This document shows, piece after piece, positions 44,443-55,600 of a stretch of 64,000 nt of DNA (positions are counted from its first letter, which is position 1; every line of letters begins with the position of its first letter). Under the pieces are notes generated by a model. That model was not told the origin of the DNA, ran no database searches, and worked only from the letters and a program-made list of their open reading frames with translations. The translations under genes and the position numbers were made by a program. The DNA lies in contig CASGEC010000001.1 in assembly GCA_949300365.1 (NCBI GenBank), positions 1 through 64,000 of the forward strand. The letters are read 5' to 3'. The stretch is from an uncultured Bacillota bacterium (GTDB lineage: Bacteria > Bacillota_I > Bacilli_A > RFN20 > CAG-288).

Positions 44443-45177
44443 ATGATTAGACTCGCGATTATCGATGATGAACAGGTAAGCTGTGATTCCCTTGGTGACT
44501 TGCTCAAGCGTTATTTCGAGGAGAAGAAACAGGCCTATTCTCTCAAGACATTCACCAGCGCTGTCCAGTTTCTCAACCAGTATAAGCCCCTCTACGACAT
44601 TGTCTTCTTGGACATTGAGCTCAATGGTGAGGATGGCATGGAAGCGGCCAGGAAACTGCGTGCGCTTGACGACAAGATCGTCATTTTCTTCTGTACGCAT
44701 CTTGCTCAGTATGCCATCCAGGGCTACAAGGTCAAGGCAGAGGACTATTTCGTCAAACCTGTTGCTTTCAGCGATATCAAGATTGCCTTGGATGATGTCT
44801 GTCCGAGAATCGAAAAAGAAAAAAATCCGATGACGCTCAATATCGCCATCAAGAATGGGGTCCGGCGGATTCCTCTTTCCGAGATTTGCTACATTGAAAG
44901 CAAAGGGCATACCATCATCTACCATTTTGCTAACGACATTCTCATGGTGCGTGGCAATTCTCTGGCTTCCATGGAAAAGAAGCTTCTTCCTTTTGGCTTT
45001 GCCTGTTGCAATGTTTCCTTCCTTGTCAACCTCAGTCATTGTGTCTCCATTGCCGGGGAGAATCTTCGACTGAGTGATGGGACGACTTTGAAAATCACAA
45101 GGACAAGAAGAAAAGAGTTCATCAAGGCACTTTCGGATTACTTTGCCAAGAACGGAATCGCCGAAGAAAGAAGGTAG
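44443..45177 (+). CDS. LytTR-family response regulator
   Basis: A receiver domain with acidic pair DD (residues 7-8), phosphoacceptor Asp in VFLDIELNGEDG near residue 61 and Lys in FVKPVAF near 107, followed by a LytTR DNA-binding domain (residues about 135-240; IPLSEICYIESKGHTIIYH). AgrA/ComE type regulators control surface factors, exoenzymes and bacteriocins. The gene is followed two bases later by its kinase gene. The ATG at 44443 has no obvious SD. Confidence 0.92.
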   Translation: MIRLAIIDDEQVSCDSLGDLLKRYFEEKKQAYSLKTFTSAVQFLNQYKPLYDIVFLDIELNGEDGMEAARKLRALDDKIVIFFCTHLAQYAIQGYKVKAEDYFVKPVAFSDIKIALDDVCPRIEKEKNPMTLNIAIKNGVRRIPLSEICYIESKGHTIIYHFANDILMVRGNSLASMEKKLLPFGFACCNVSFLVNLSHCVSIAGENLRLSDGTTLKITRTRRKEFIKALSDYFAKNGIAEERR

Positions 45178-45179
45178 GC

Positions 45180-46529
45180 ATGGAATTGGGAGATATCTTT
45201 TTGCAGAACATCTATTACGGTATCTCCCTCTTTCTGCCGGTCCTTGTTTTCGCCATCCGCACCCAACCGCGCAGCCATCTCGTTTTTCGCTTGATCGTTG
45301 GTTTTCTTGGATTGATCCTTCTGGAATTTCTACCCTCGGTCATCCTCTTCGGGGTTGGAAGGAAGTATTTTGTTTCGGCAAACATCGACATGGCTATAAC
45401 GTTTCTGGTTAATTTCGTTCTATGTACGGCCTACTGCCTCTTTTGCTTCCGGCAAACGATTCTGTGCTCGGTTTATTGCAGCATCGCCGGATACTGTATT
45501 CAGCATATTTGGGGAAGAATCATCGACTATGAAATCCAAATCAATTTGCCTCAAGACAACGCTGGCTGGGTCTTTCTTCGTGTCTTCCTTGCCATGGGAT
45601 GCCTCGTTGTGATCTGCGCCGGTCTCTATTTCCTTGTGATCCGCAAGATGAATCCAACGGGTGGAAACTATGCCGAGAACAAGACAGGACAGGTTGTTGT
45701 CGCCCTCATCCTCATCGGATTGAATAATTTCTACAGTGCCTATGCCATGGAGCTTATCAGCGATATTCTTTCTGCGTTTTCTGATGCTCGTCCTAGCGGC
45801 GAGAAACTCAACAATTTCGTCAATATCACTTCCGCCATGCTTGCCTTCCTTGCTCTCTTCAGTCTTTTCGGCATGTACCAGTCCAAGAAAATCTCGACGG
45901 AGAACGATGAGCTCAATCGCATGATTGTGGAGCAGAAAAAGAAATTCGAATCCGAGCAGAGTGCCATCAACCTCATCAACATCAAGTGCCACGATCTCAA
46001 GCACCAGCTTTCTGCCATCGAGGGAAAGATGAGCAAGGAGCAGATCAACGAAACCGTCCAGGCCATCAATATCTACGATTCGACCATCCGTACCGGAAAC
46101 GAGGCTATCGACATCGTCTTTGCCGGCAAGCAGTCCCTCCTCAAGGCAAACAACATAGTTTTGACCTGCCTTGTCGACGGAAACCAGCTCTCCTATATCC
46201 CGGCCTATGAACTTTACCTTGTTTTCAGCAATGCCATCGACAATGCCATCGAGAGCGTCGTCAAGCTTCCCGAGGAAAAGCGAAAAATCCACATCACCCA
46301 AGAGAGGAAAGGGAATTTTCTCTGCATCAAGATCAAGAACTTCTTTTCGGGAACGATCGAGTTCAAGGATGGAGTCCCCAAGACGAGCAAAGGGGATATT
46401 TCTTACCATGGCTTCGGTGTCCGGAGCATGAGCCTAATCATGGCCAAATATGGTGGTACCTTGACGATTGATACCAAGGGCGATGTATTCATCCTTTCCC
46501 TGCTTTTCCTCCTTCCAGAAGGAAAGTAA
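45180..46529 (+). CDS. GHKL sensor histidine kinase (AgrC/ComD type)
   Basis: Six to seven N-terminal membrane helices (residues 1-215), then a coiled coil with the H box INIKCHDLKHQLSA near residue 265, and a GHKL ATPase with SNAIDNAIESV as N box and GFGVRSM as G box. This layout senses peptides or other extracellular signals. No AgrB/AgrD-like processing gene or short signal peptide gene is seen nearby, so the signal is unknown. Likely target: the large GH3 locus directly downstream. Confidence 0.9.
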   Translation: MELGDIFLQNIYYGISLFLPVLVFAIRTQPRSHLVFRLIVGFLGLILLEFLPSVILFGVGRKYFVSANIDMAITFLVNFVLCTAYCLFCFRQTILCSVYCSIAGYCIQHIWGRIIDYEIQINLPQDNAGWVFLRVFLAMGCLVVICAGLYFLVIRKMNPTGGNYAENKTGQVVVALILIGLNNFYSAYAMELISDILSAFSDARPSGEKLNNFVNITSAMLAFLALFSLFGMYQSKKISTENDELNRMIVEQKKKFESEQSAINLINIKCHDLKHQLSAIEGKMSKEQINETVQAINIYDSTIRTGNEAIDIVFAGKQSLLKANNIVLTCLVDGNQLSYIPAYELYLVFSNAIDNAIESVVKLPEEKRKIHITQERKGNFLCIKIKNFFSGTIEFKDGVPKTSKGDISYHGFGVRSMSLIMAKYGGTLTIDTKGDVFILSLLFLLPEGK

Positions 46530-46632
46530 GGGCATACATTTCAGCTTTTCGTAGTTTTTCTTCATTTTTCTGCCAAAAAGGCCCTGATAAATGCCAATCA
46601 TGACCAGCGAAATGTCGATTTTGCCATCTGCA

Positions 46633-46661
46633 TTGTCCAGAAAAAAGGGCTTTCATATACT
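46633..46661 (+). promoter_or_regulatory. Promoter of the large GH3 gene
   Basis: TTGTCC (46633-46638), 17-base spacer, TATACT (46656-46661). The gene starts at 46721 behind AAAAGGAGACATT. An ACATTTCAG-like LytTR half-site lies near 46537 without a clear partner. Confidence 0.5.
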
Positions 46662-46720
46662 CGATGTGCTTGTGAGGGGAATACTTTCGATGTCCGCTCG
46701 CAAGGAAAAAAGGAGACATT

Positions 46721-49700
46721 ATGAAAAAAGCCAAACTGCTGATGTCTTTCCTCCTTCTCCCCGCCATCGCTGCTTCGGCAAGTAGCCAGACTGCGACTGC
46801 CGCTTCCTCCGGCGCGCTATCGGCTCTTCGTGCAGCGACAGAAAATTTCCGGGCCGACTACGACTCCCTTTCCGCGACGGAAGACGCTGCCGCTGAGCTC
46901 AACATCGAGCTTGCTTCCGAAGGATTCGTCCTTCTCAAGAACAAAGATGCCCTCCCCCTCTCGGCAACAGAACAGAACCATGCCAAGGTCACCGTCCTCG
47001 GACAGCAGGCTGACACGCTTGCTACTGGCGGTTCCGGTTCTGGCGGACAGAACAAGCCTGCCGGCGAGAACACGCCCGATTCCCCGATGACTATTTTCCA
47101 GGCCCTCGATGCTGCCCATATCGACTACAACCCCTCGGTCAAGGAAAAGTACGAGGAGGAGAGCAATGATCCCAGTGCTCTCTCAAACGGCAATGCCTGG
47201 GAAAACGGCCACTACATGGAGAAAGTCGAAACCCCGACTTCTTCCACGGTCGACTTCGACGGCTCCCACTATGCCTCATTGACCACGGGTGGCTCGCTTG
47301 ATGGCGTCAGCCTCGAAGGCTACAACGAGACGGCCTTGGTTGTCTTCTCCAGAACCGGTGCCGAAGGAAACGACAACCTCGCCTATGGCCTTCCCAACAC
47401 CGATAACCCGGACGACCACTATCTCCAGCTCAACACGAGCGAGAAGGAACTCGTCGCCTATGCGAAGAAGAACTTCAACAAGGTCATCATCATCGTCAAT
47501 AGCCCTGCCGCCATGGAACTTGGCGCTCTCGAGGATGACGACGAGATCGATGGCATCCTCTGGATTGGCCAGACCGGATGGAACGGCATCATGGCCCTGG
47601 GAAAGATTCTCAATGGCGAAGTCAATCCTTCCGGAAAGACCGTTGATATCTACTCCAGGGACTTCGCGACCGACCCGACATGGTACAACTTCGGCGACTA
47701 TCGTCAGGCAAACTACATCCTCAACGGAACCGCCATCGACGAGTCCGAGGATAAAAGCGGAAGCGGCGTTTCCGCCGGTTCTTCCATTGGCCTTGGTTAC
47801 GATGCCTCCTATACAGAACAAGGTATCCAGGATGCCGGAAAGGCGGTCGTTGACTATGCCGAAGGCATCTACATGGGCTATCGCTATTATGAAACCGTTT
47901 ATGCCGAGCTGCTTTCCCAGAACGGAAAGGAAGCTGCCGACACCTGGTATGAGGATGCTGTCGTTTATCCCTTCGGCTATGGCTTGAGCTATACCACCTT
48001 CAGCCAGGAAATCGTCAGCGTTTCTACCAACACCATTGGCGACAACAATGCCAAGGTCACCGTCAAGGTGAAGGTTACCAACACCGGCGAAAAAGCCGGC
48101 AAGGAAGTCGTCCAGCTCTATAACCATGCCCCTTATGCCGAAGACGAAATCGAGAAGGCCGACGCGGTCCTTGTCGGATTCGCCAAGACGGACGTCATCC
48201 AGCCGCAGAATTTCGCGGAAGTCGAAATCACCGTTGATGCCAAAGATCTCAGCTCCTTTGACTACAACGACGCTAACGGAAACGGCAATTCCGGATACGA
48301 GCTCGAGGAAGGAAGCTACAGCCTTTCTGTTCGTGGCGACTCGCACACCGTTCTCGATGAGGAAACCATCACCGTCAGCAAGACATTGACTTGGGACGAG
48401 GATGGCGATCCGACGACACCCAACAACATCTTCTCCCAAGCCGACAATGCATGGGAACAGTACAACACCCTTTCCAGCCAGTGGGCGGTTGATGATACCG
48501 ATCACTATCTCCATCGTACCCAGCTTGTCGTCGACGGCATCGTTGCCCTTGAAGAGGAATACTCTGCCGGCGAACCCAACTATCTCCAGGAACAGCTCGG
48601 CTGGCTTATCGCCAATGATGGTGCCGACAATGTCTTCAAGCCCGAAGCCTTCATCTACCTCAACGGACAGGAACCCGATGAGGCCTATCTTGATCACGAC
48701 AATCGTCTGACCAAGGAAGTCGAGACGGACTACGAGAATGTCTGGGTCAAGACCAACGATGACATTCCCGAGACCTGGACACAGGGAGAAGGAAAGGCCG
48801 ATGCCTCCGGACTCTATGCTATCGAACTTGCCGAGATGAAGGGACTTTCCTTCGACGATCCCAAGTGGGACGAGTTCATGAACCAGCTCACTTGGCAGGA
48901 ACTTGTCAACATCGTCCAGGATGGCGGCTATGGCTCCAAGGCCATCGATACCATCGGCAAGCCCGAAATCCAGGATCATGATGGCCCCGGTCAGCTGAGA
49001 AAGGAAGCCAGTGTCACTCTTGATGGCAATGGCTATGCCTGGGTCTGCGAAGCCGTCATCGGTTCCACATGGAATCAGGATCTCGCCTATCGTCAGGGCC
49101 GAATCGTCGGTAACGAAGGCATCTTCCTTGATGTCACTGGATGGTATGGCCCCGGTGCCAATATCCACCGCAACCCGCTTGCCGGACGTAACTTCGAATA
49201 CTATTCCCAGGATCCTATCCAGTCCGGATACATCCTTGCCAACGTCGTGAAGGGTTTCCAGGACATGGGCGGCCACACCTACATGAAGCACGCCTTCCTC
49301 AACGACCAGGAGACCAGCCGTAGCGGCATTGTCACCTTCGCTACCGAGCAGGCTATCCGCGAAATCTATGCCAAGCCCTTCGAGATTGCCGTTCGCGAAG
49401 GCAATGCCAATGGCTTGATGACCTCCTTCAATCGTATCGGCCTCCAGTCTTCTGTCAGCTATGCCATCAACCAGCAGATGTACATCAATGAGTGGGGCTA
49501 TAACGGCATGTCCGTCACCGATGCCTACTATTCCGGCTGCGGCTGGGATTCCGAGGCCATGGTCCGCGGCAATGTCATCCCTCTCAATTCCATCTTCGCC
49601 ATCTTCCCGCCGGCTACTGCCATCGAAGGCACGTGGGATGATAGTCTCCGCGATGGAAAGGGCGGTGTCTACGTCAAGGATGCTTCCGGAAAGGACATCG

Positions 49701-50887
49701 AAAGCCCGACCCAGTATTACTATGCCAGAATGACGGCCAAGAGAGCCCTCTACACCTATGCCCACTCCAATGCCTTCACTGGCCTCACTGCCAAGAACGT
49801 CCTCTCCGCCAAGACGGTTTCCTTTACTAGCGGCGAAAGCCTCACCCACAGCCTCTACTCCGAAGAAGAACTCACTCAGTTCCGTGCCAACATGAAGGAA
49901 GTCTTCGGTTCTGATGATGCCTATGAGGTTACGACGAGCGGCCTTCCTACTGGAATGCGCTTCGATGTTGAGACCGGTGCCCTTACCGGAACGGCCCCAA
50001 CGACTGCCGGCTACTATAGCTTCGACATCAACGTCACCGGAACGGGCAAGCTCAGTTACATCAGCAGGACCACGACCATCCAGCTCAACATCACGTCCAC
50101 CTTCACCAGTGGTGAAAGCGTCAATGTCGACTTCCTCATGCCGGTTTCCTTGGTTGAAGGCGAGAACTACTTCCCCGATGTCGACTACACCCAGCCCAAC
50201 TTCACGAATGAACATCCGGAATACGAAGGAATGTACCTTAGGGCAAGCTATAGCGCCGAAGGACTTCCTGAGGGATTGACGATGGATCCTGAGACCGGAA
50301 CCATCACCGGAACCCCGACTGGCAATTACTACAACGGCCAGCAGATCCCTGTCACCATCACCCTGACGACCCAGTATGGTATGCCGTGGGGCTTCATGCC
50401 TGGCTATATGGTCCAGGAACAGGTTTACACGACGACGGTCTACTTCGAATACCAAGGCGACAATGATGGCCCTGTCAGCATCTACGACATCGAAATCACC
50501 GAGACGGATGAAGGAACGCAGATCACCATCATCCTCACCAACGGCGAAAAGTACACCTTCACCATCAAGAACGGTCAGGATGGCGAAGACGGAAAGCCCG
50601 GTGAGGCCGGACAGCCTGGAGCCGATGGCGAAGACGGACAGCCGGGTGCCGATGGAAAGCCGGGCGCTGATGGCGCCGATGGTGTCGGTATCGCTGATAT
50701 CACCGTTAACGAAGACGGCCAGCTGGTTATCACCCTGACCGATGGCACGACCAAGACTGTCGATGTTCCTTCCAGCGAATCCGGAAACGGAATCGCCATT
50801 GCTTCCCTTGTTCTCTCCATCATCGGTGTTCTTGGCGCTGGTGCTGCTGCCTTCCTCGCTTTCTTCCTGAAGAAGAAGTCCAAGTAG
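46721..50887 (+). CDS. Membrane-anchored, domain-permuted GH3 enzyme with collagen-like stalk
   Basis: 1388 residues. Order: signal peptide (about 1-28); GH3 sandwich domain (EGFVLLKN, GGSGSGG); FnIII-like domain after YPFGYGLSYTTF; a linker; GH3 TIM barrel (GPGANIHRNPLAGRNFEYYS, KHAFLNDQETSR, nucleophile Asp934 in SVTDAYYSG); two putative Ig-like modules of the GLPxGLxxDPETGxITGTP kind; a Gly-X-Y collagen-like run at about 1285-1321; a short beta module; a C-terminal helix with KKKSK. The sandwich-first order is known from Ruminococcus albus and Butyrivibrio GH3 enzymes. It should act on glycans at the cell surface, held away by the stalk. Confidence 0.9.
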   Translation: MKKAKLLMSFLLLPAIAASASSQTATAASSGALSALRAATENFRADYDSLSATEDAAAELNIELASEGFVLLKNKDALPLSATEQNHAKVTVLGQQADTLATGGSGSGGQNKPAGENTPDSPMTIFQALDAAHIDYNPSVKEKYEEESNDPSALSNGNAWENGHYMEKVETPTSSTVDFDGSHYASLTTGGSLDGVSLEGYNETALVVFSRTGAEGNDNLAYGLPNTDNPDDHYLQLNTSEKELVAYAKKNFNKVIIIVNSPAAMELGALEDDDEIDGILWIGQTGWNGIMALGKILNGEVNPSGKTVDIYSRDFATDPTWYNFGDYRQANYILNGTAIDESEDKSGSGVSAGSSIGLGYDASYTEQGIQDAGKAVVDYAEGIYMGYRYYETVYAELLSQNGKEAADTWYEDAVVYPFGYGLSYTTFSQEIVSVSTNTIGDNNAKVTVKVKVTNTGEKAGKEVVQLYNHAPYAEDEIEKADAVLVGFAKTDVIQPQNFAEVEITVDAKDLSSFDYNDANGNGNSGYELEEGSYSLSVRGDSHTVLDEETITVSKTLTWDEDGDPTTPNNIFSQADNAWEQYNTLSSQWAVDDTDHYLHRTQLVVDGIVALEEEYSAGEPNYLQEQLGWLIANDGADNVFKPEAFIYLNGQEPDEAYLDHDNRLTKEVETDYENVWVKTNDDIPETWTQGEGKADASGLYAIELAEMKGLSFDDPKWDEFMNQLTWQELVNIVQDGGYGSKAIDTIGKPEIQDHDGPGQLRKEASVTLDGNGYAWVCEAVIGSTWNQDLAYRQGRIVGNEGIFLDVTGWYGPGANIHRNPLAGRNFEYYSQDPIQSGYILANVVKGFQDMGGHTYMKHAFLNDQETSRSGIVTFATEQAIREIYAKPFEIAVREGNANGLMTSFNRIGLQSSVSYAINQQMYINEWGYNGMSVTDAYYSGCGWDSEAMVRGNVIPLNSIFAIFPPATAIEGTWDDSLRDGKGGVYVKDASGKDIESPTQYYYARMTAKRALYTYAHSNAFTGLTAKNVLSAKTVSFTSGESLTHSLYSEEELTQFRANMKEVFGSDDAYEVTTSGLPTGMRFDVETGALTGTAPTTAGYYSFDINVTGTGKLSYISRTTTIQLNITSTFTSGESVNVDFLMPVSLVEGENYFPDVDYTQPNFTNEHPEYEGMYLRASYSAEGLPEGLTMDPETGTITGTPTGNYYNGQQIPVTITLTTQYGMPWGFMPGYMVQEQVYTTTVYFEYQGDNDGPVSIYDIEITETDEGTQITIILTNGEKYTFTIKNGQDGEDGKPGEAGQPGADGEDGQPGADGKPGADGADGVGIADITVNEDGQLVITLTDGTTKTVDVPSSESGNGIAIASLVLSIIGVLGAGAAAFLAFFLKKKSK

Positions 50888-50913
50888 TCGAGTCCGTTTC
50901 AAAGCAGAGTCAA

Positions 50914-50950
50914 AAGGGCGAGGGGCATAAGTCCCCTTGCCCTTGGTTTT
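50914..50950 (+). terminator. Hairpin between the GH3 and lipoprotein genes
   Basis: AAGGGCGAGGGG pairs with CCCCTTGCCCTT, followed by GGTTTTGTT. It may be a partial terminator that lowers expression of the two genes downstream. Confidence 0.65.
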
Positions 50951-50993
50951 GTTCCGCTGCTTTTCCTTATATATAAGAAAGGTGAAAAGGAAA

Positions 50994-52625
50994 ATGAAAA
51001 GAACATTATTGAAAAAGGCGAGGTTCGGATTGACTTGTGCCCTTCTTCTGTCCCCAATCCTTACTTCTTGCGACCCAGGCTCTTCCTCCCTTGTCGACAC
51101 GGATCAATGGGTCATAACCCTGGATTTCAATGATGGCATTTCCAGGGATGCCGTCCTATACGTCGAAAAGGGCGAAAGCATTGTTCTCCCAGACAATCCG
51201 ACATGTGAAGGTTATTCTTTTGCTGGATGGAAGGATTCTTCTGGAAACATGGTGACAGGAGAAAGCTACACGCCGACCGCGAATACGACCTTAACGGCGC
51301 AGTGGACGACTGGAATCTGCCAGGTTACCTTCCACGCCAATTATGAAGATGGAGAGGACATTGTTCAGGAAGTCGAATACGGGAAGACAATTGCCACGCC
51401 GCCTACCATGGAAAGGGAAGGCTATGTTTTCCGTTATTGGGCCGTCATTCCCGATGGCGAGGAAATCGATTTTGCCACCTATCCCATTCAAGGGGACTAT
51501 GACTTCTATGCCATCTGGCGCGATGAAGGTATTCAGGAATATACCATCACTGTCCATGCCGGAAACTATGAAGGAGCACCCGAAGATTCCACCATCACCG
51601 TCGAACAAGGCGAAAAGATCCGCGAGAGCAACAGGGCCTTCCGCGTCGAAAGGGAAGGGTATGATCTTGCCGGCTGGACAAGCGTTGCTCCCGAAGGCGA
51701 GGACTGGACAATCGATGACTATGACAATATCGATAGCCTTCTTCCGGAACTGATTGACTTCCCTTATACCCCGACTTCCTCCACGACGCTCTATGCCGTG
51801 TGGACGATCCAGCAATATCGTATCATCTGGAACTACAACTATACCGATGCCCCGACCGAAACAGGGGTCTATCAATCCTATAGTATTCTTTCGAATGAAC
51901 TTGTCACGCCCCCAACGGAAGATCCGACTCGACCCGGCTATAGTTTCATGGGATGGTATAGTTCGGCCCTTGGCAACAACAAGATCGAATTCGATGGTGG
52001 CGTCAAGGTGAAGGCGAATACCGGATACTATGCGCATTGGAAGTGCGATCCTGTCAAGACCAATGTCTTCCAGGCGGAATATGTCTATTTCGATCCGAAC
52101 AAGGAATACTGGGGATATTCCGGATCCGTTCGTGGACAGAAGTGCATCGTCAAGGATGGCGGCACGGTTGGCACGGTCATGGTCGATGACTATCCTCTCA
52201 ACAGCGTTCTGACATCCCACAACGGCTACTATGTCTCCTATCAATATGAAAAGGGGTGCACCCTTACCTTCGAGATCAATTCCTCAAAGGCAACAACGGC
52301 AACCCTTAAAGGAAGCTTCGTTGTCGAGAACCAACTGATCAGCCAAATTGGATCTTCCGGCGATTACTCTACTCTCATTAAAGTCAACGGGACATCCATC
52401 GACTATTCGCTGAATCTGTCTCTTGTGTTCCAGGAATACACAATCGGTACCGTTCAGCTCAAGGAAGGACTCAACACGATCGAGATCGTGGTCAACAACT
52501 CCAGCACTGTCCTTGGCGGAACGTACAAAGCCGCCGGTTTCAATACGGATTACATCAAACTGGATGATTGCGATGCTGAGCTGAGCTGGTCTCCGATCTA
52601 TGACAATCTGGAGGAGGTCCAATGA
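50994..52625 (+). CDS. Lipoprotein with InlB-type repeats and CBM-like C terminus
   Basis: 543 residues: signal peptide with lipobox LTSC, then four Listeria-Bacteroides (InlB B) repeats, each with a GYxFxGWxx core (GYSFAGWKD, GYVFRYWAV, GYDLAGWTS, GYSFMGWYS). The C-terminal 180 residues resemble CBM6/CBM35 beta-sandwich domains (FQAEYVYF at the start, LKEGLNTIEIVV and a final DYIKLDDC). It probably binds polysaccharide at the surface for the flanking GH3 enzymes. Start ATG 50994 behind AAAGGTG; the next gene overlaps by four bases. Confidence 0.83.
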   Translation: MKRTLLKKARFGLTCALLLSPILTSCDPGSSSLVDTDQWVITLDFNDGISRDAVLYVEKGESIVLPDNPTCEGYSFAGWKDSSGNMVTGESYTPTANTTLTAQWTTGICQVTFHANYEDGEDIVQEVEYGKTIATPPTMEREGYVFRYWAVIPDGEEIDFATYPIQGDYDFYAIWRDEGIQEYTITVHAGNYEGAPEDSTITVEQGEKIRESNRAFRVEREGYDLAGWTSVAPEGEDWTIDDYDNIDSLLPELIDFPYTPTSSTTLYAVWTIQQYRIIWNYNYTDAPTETGVYQSYSILSNELVTPPTEDPTRPGYSFMGWYSSALGNNKIEFDGGVKVKANTGYYAHWKCDPVKTNVFQAEYVYFDPNKEYWGYSGSVRGQKCIVKDGGTVGTVMVDDYPLNSVLTSHNGYYVSYQYEKGCTLTFEINSSKATTATLKGSFVVENQLISQIGSSGDYSTLIKVNGTSIDYSLNLSLVFQEYTIGTVQLKEGLNTIEIVVNNSSTVLGGTYKAAGFNTDYIKLDDCDAELSWSPIYDNLEEVQ

Positions 52626-55600
52626 AAAAGAAAAGCAAGAAGGGACTTATCGTCTGGGGATGCGTGTCTGGTGGTATCGTCGCCCTGCTGACCGTGGTGA
52701 CGGTTCTGGCCAACACGACTTTCCGCTCAATCTTGACGACAGTCTTAGGTGGAAAAACGCCGATTATGACAGAAGGGTTCGAACCAATCTATACATCGGA
52801 CTATGAAAGCAAGGAAGCATCCAAGGCTGCAGGCGATACCCTCAACAAGCAGATTGCCGAAGAAGGCTCCGTCCTACTTCTTAATGAAAGAAATGCCTTG
52901 CCTCTTGCTGAAAAGGAAAGAAGGGTTTCAGTTTTCGGAAAGAATTCTGTCAATCTTGTCCTTGGTGGTTCTGGATCTGGAGGCATCAGCGGCGAATCCG
53001 CAACGACACTCTACGATGGCCTGGATGCTGCCGGTATTCAGTACAATCCTGTCTTAAAGGATTTCTACGAAAGCAACAAAAGTGGAGAGGGTCGTTCGGA
53101 TAATCCGGAAATGACCGAAGGAAGCACGACTGCGCCGACGCTCGATATTGGCGAGACGCCCGTGGAGAACTATTCTAGCGATGTCATTCGTTCCTTTGCC
53201 GACTACAACGATGCAGCCATTGTTGTCATTTCCCGTCTGGGTGGCGAGAGCTGGGATCTTCCCAGAAGCCAGAACGTTGAAAATGGAGGCATTGAAGGAA
53301 ACCATTACCTTCAGCTTGATCAGAACGAGTACGACATGCTCGACATGGTGACTTCCCGCTTCAAGAAGGTCATTGTCGTTCTCAACACTTTGACCTCCTT
53401 CCAATGTGACTTCATCGATGAATACAACAATATCGCCACGGATCCGAGAATCGATGCGCTCGTTTGGATTGGTGGTCCGGGTTCGACGGGGGCCGATAGC
53501 TTTGGCAAGCTTCTTACCGGCGAAAGCAATTTCTCCGGTAGGACGGTCGACATCTATGCGCGAGACTTCACCAAGGATCCGACGTGGCAGAATTTCGGTG
53601 ACAATTCACAGAATTTCGATGGCGTTGCATCCAATGCCTTCATGGAGGGAAGCTCAGCGACAAGCAACTACTATGTTGCCTACGAGGAAGGCGTCTATGT
53701 CGGCTATCGGTACTATGAGACAAGAGGATACGAGGAAAGCAAGCTCGACAATAACATCGATTGGTATGGCAAGAATGTCATATTCCCCTTCGGCTATGGC
53801 CTTAGCTATACCAGTTTCGATCAGCAAATGGAACTTTCCGGAAGCCTTGTCGATGCTGCGAGCGAGCTCACCTTTACCGTTACTGTCGAAAACACTGGCG
53901 AAGTATCTGGAAAGGACGTTGTTGAACTCTATGTTTCCCTTCCCTATACCCAGGGTGGTACCGAGAAGAGCTATGTCCAGCTTGTCGATTTCGCCAAGAC
54001 GGACATGCTTGAAAAGGATGGCACAGAAACGCTCACCTTCACCGTCGATGCCTATGATCTTGCCTCCTATGATTACAATGATGCCAACAAGGATGGCTTT
54101 GCCGGATACGAGACCGAGGCTGGAGACTACACCTTCTACCTCGCCAAGAATTCGCATGTCATGGATGCAGAAAACGTCTACGGCAGTGTGACGGTGAGCC
54201 TTGACGAGACGATTCGTTTCGAAAAGGATCCCACATCCGGAACGACCGTCCAGAATCGCTACACGTTTGGCGAGAAACACGATGGCGTCCTCGAAGACGA
54301 GTCCATCGACTATAGCGACCTTCAATATCGCCTCCAGGATGTCTATGTCATGCTTGAAGATGGCTCTGAGGAAACCCGCAAGGGCATGAGCCGAACCAAT
54401 TTTGAGGACACTTTCCCCAAGGCTGATACGGACGAGGAACGAATCTATAAGGACGGGGAAAAGGCTGCCCTTGAAAACAGGGAAACCAACAATACCGCAA
54501 TCGAGAGCGTGACGGAAATGCCGACAACGGGAGCAGATGGAACCTTGACTCTCTTTGACATGATCGGTCTTGCCTATGATGATGAAAAGTGGGATGAGCT
54601 TCTCGATAGGCTGACCCCCAGCGAGATGCTTGAGCTTGTCAACAATGGCGCCTTCCAAACGGCCGCCATCAGCAAAATCAAGAAGAATCTGACAAACGAC
54701 TCTGATGGCCCTATTGGATTCGTCAACTTCATGCCGGGTATGTCCGAGCGCTACAAGAACAACACAACCTTTGCCTGCGAAATTGTCATCGGCTCCACTT
54801 GGAACAAGGATCTCGCCTATCAGATGGGCAAGATTGTCGGCGATAACGGCGTCTGGGGAGACTATGGTGGAAACTATCTCCCCTATTCCGGTTGGTATGC
54901 TCCCGCTGTCAATCTGCATCGCTCTCCCTTCGGCGGAAGAAACTTCGAATATTATTCCGAGGATCCTATCCTTTCCGGAAAAATGGCTGTCAACGTCATC
55001 AATGGTGCCGCACAAAAGGGCGTCTATACCGACCTCAAGCATTTTGCCGTCAACGAACAGGAAACAGCCCGTGGTGGCGTTGCAACGTATTGCACCGAAC
55101 AGGCGCTTCGCGAACTCTATCTGAAGCCCTTCGAAATCGCCGTCAAGGGTCTGGACGATCCCCGCTACTCCAAAGAAGCCACTGAAGACGGTCTGACCTC
55201 TTTTGTCGGCAGCAAAGGCGTTATGTCCTCCTTCAATCGCATTGGAACCATCTGGACAGGTGGCGACTATCGTTTGATGACGGAAATCCTGAGAAATGAG
55301 TGGGGATTCCGCGGTCTTGTCATTTCCGACTACAAGACGGACAACTCCGTCATGGATTCTCGACAGATGCTCTATGCCGGAAATGATCTCATTCTCGCTT
55401 CCCTGCCGGACCTTCTCTGGACGGATTGCGATTTTACTTCCGCCAAGGATGTCACGATTTTGAGAAACGCGACGCATAACATCCTCTACACTGTCGCCAA
55501 TTCCAACTCCATGAACGTTGATATCATCGGCTACAGAACCGAGTGGTGGGTAACGACCATCATCGCCGTCGATGTCGTTGCTGTCGTCCTTCTTGCTGGA

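Noticed and set aside
46530..46620. LytTR binding repeats before the stalked GH3 gene
   Set aside because: One ACATTTCAG half-site fits the ComE consensus, but no second half-site stands at the expected 12-base distance.
47276..51100. 1274-codon open frame on the minus strand opposite the stalked GH3 gene
   Set aside because: It is the antisense shadow of a GC-structured gene; it has no recognisable domain, while the plus frame has complete GH3 motifs. The same holds for long antisense frames at 53654-55681, 19683-21842 and 6745-8370.
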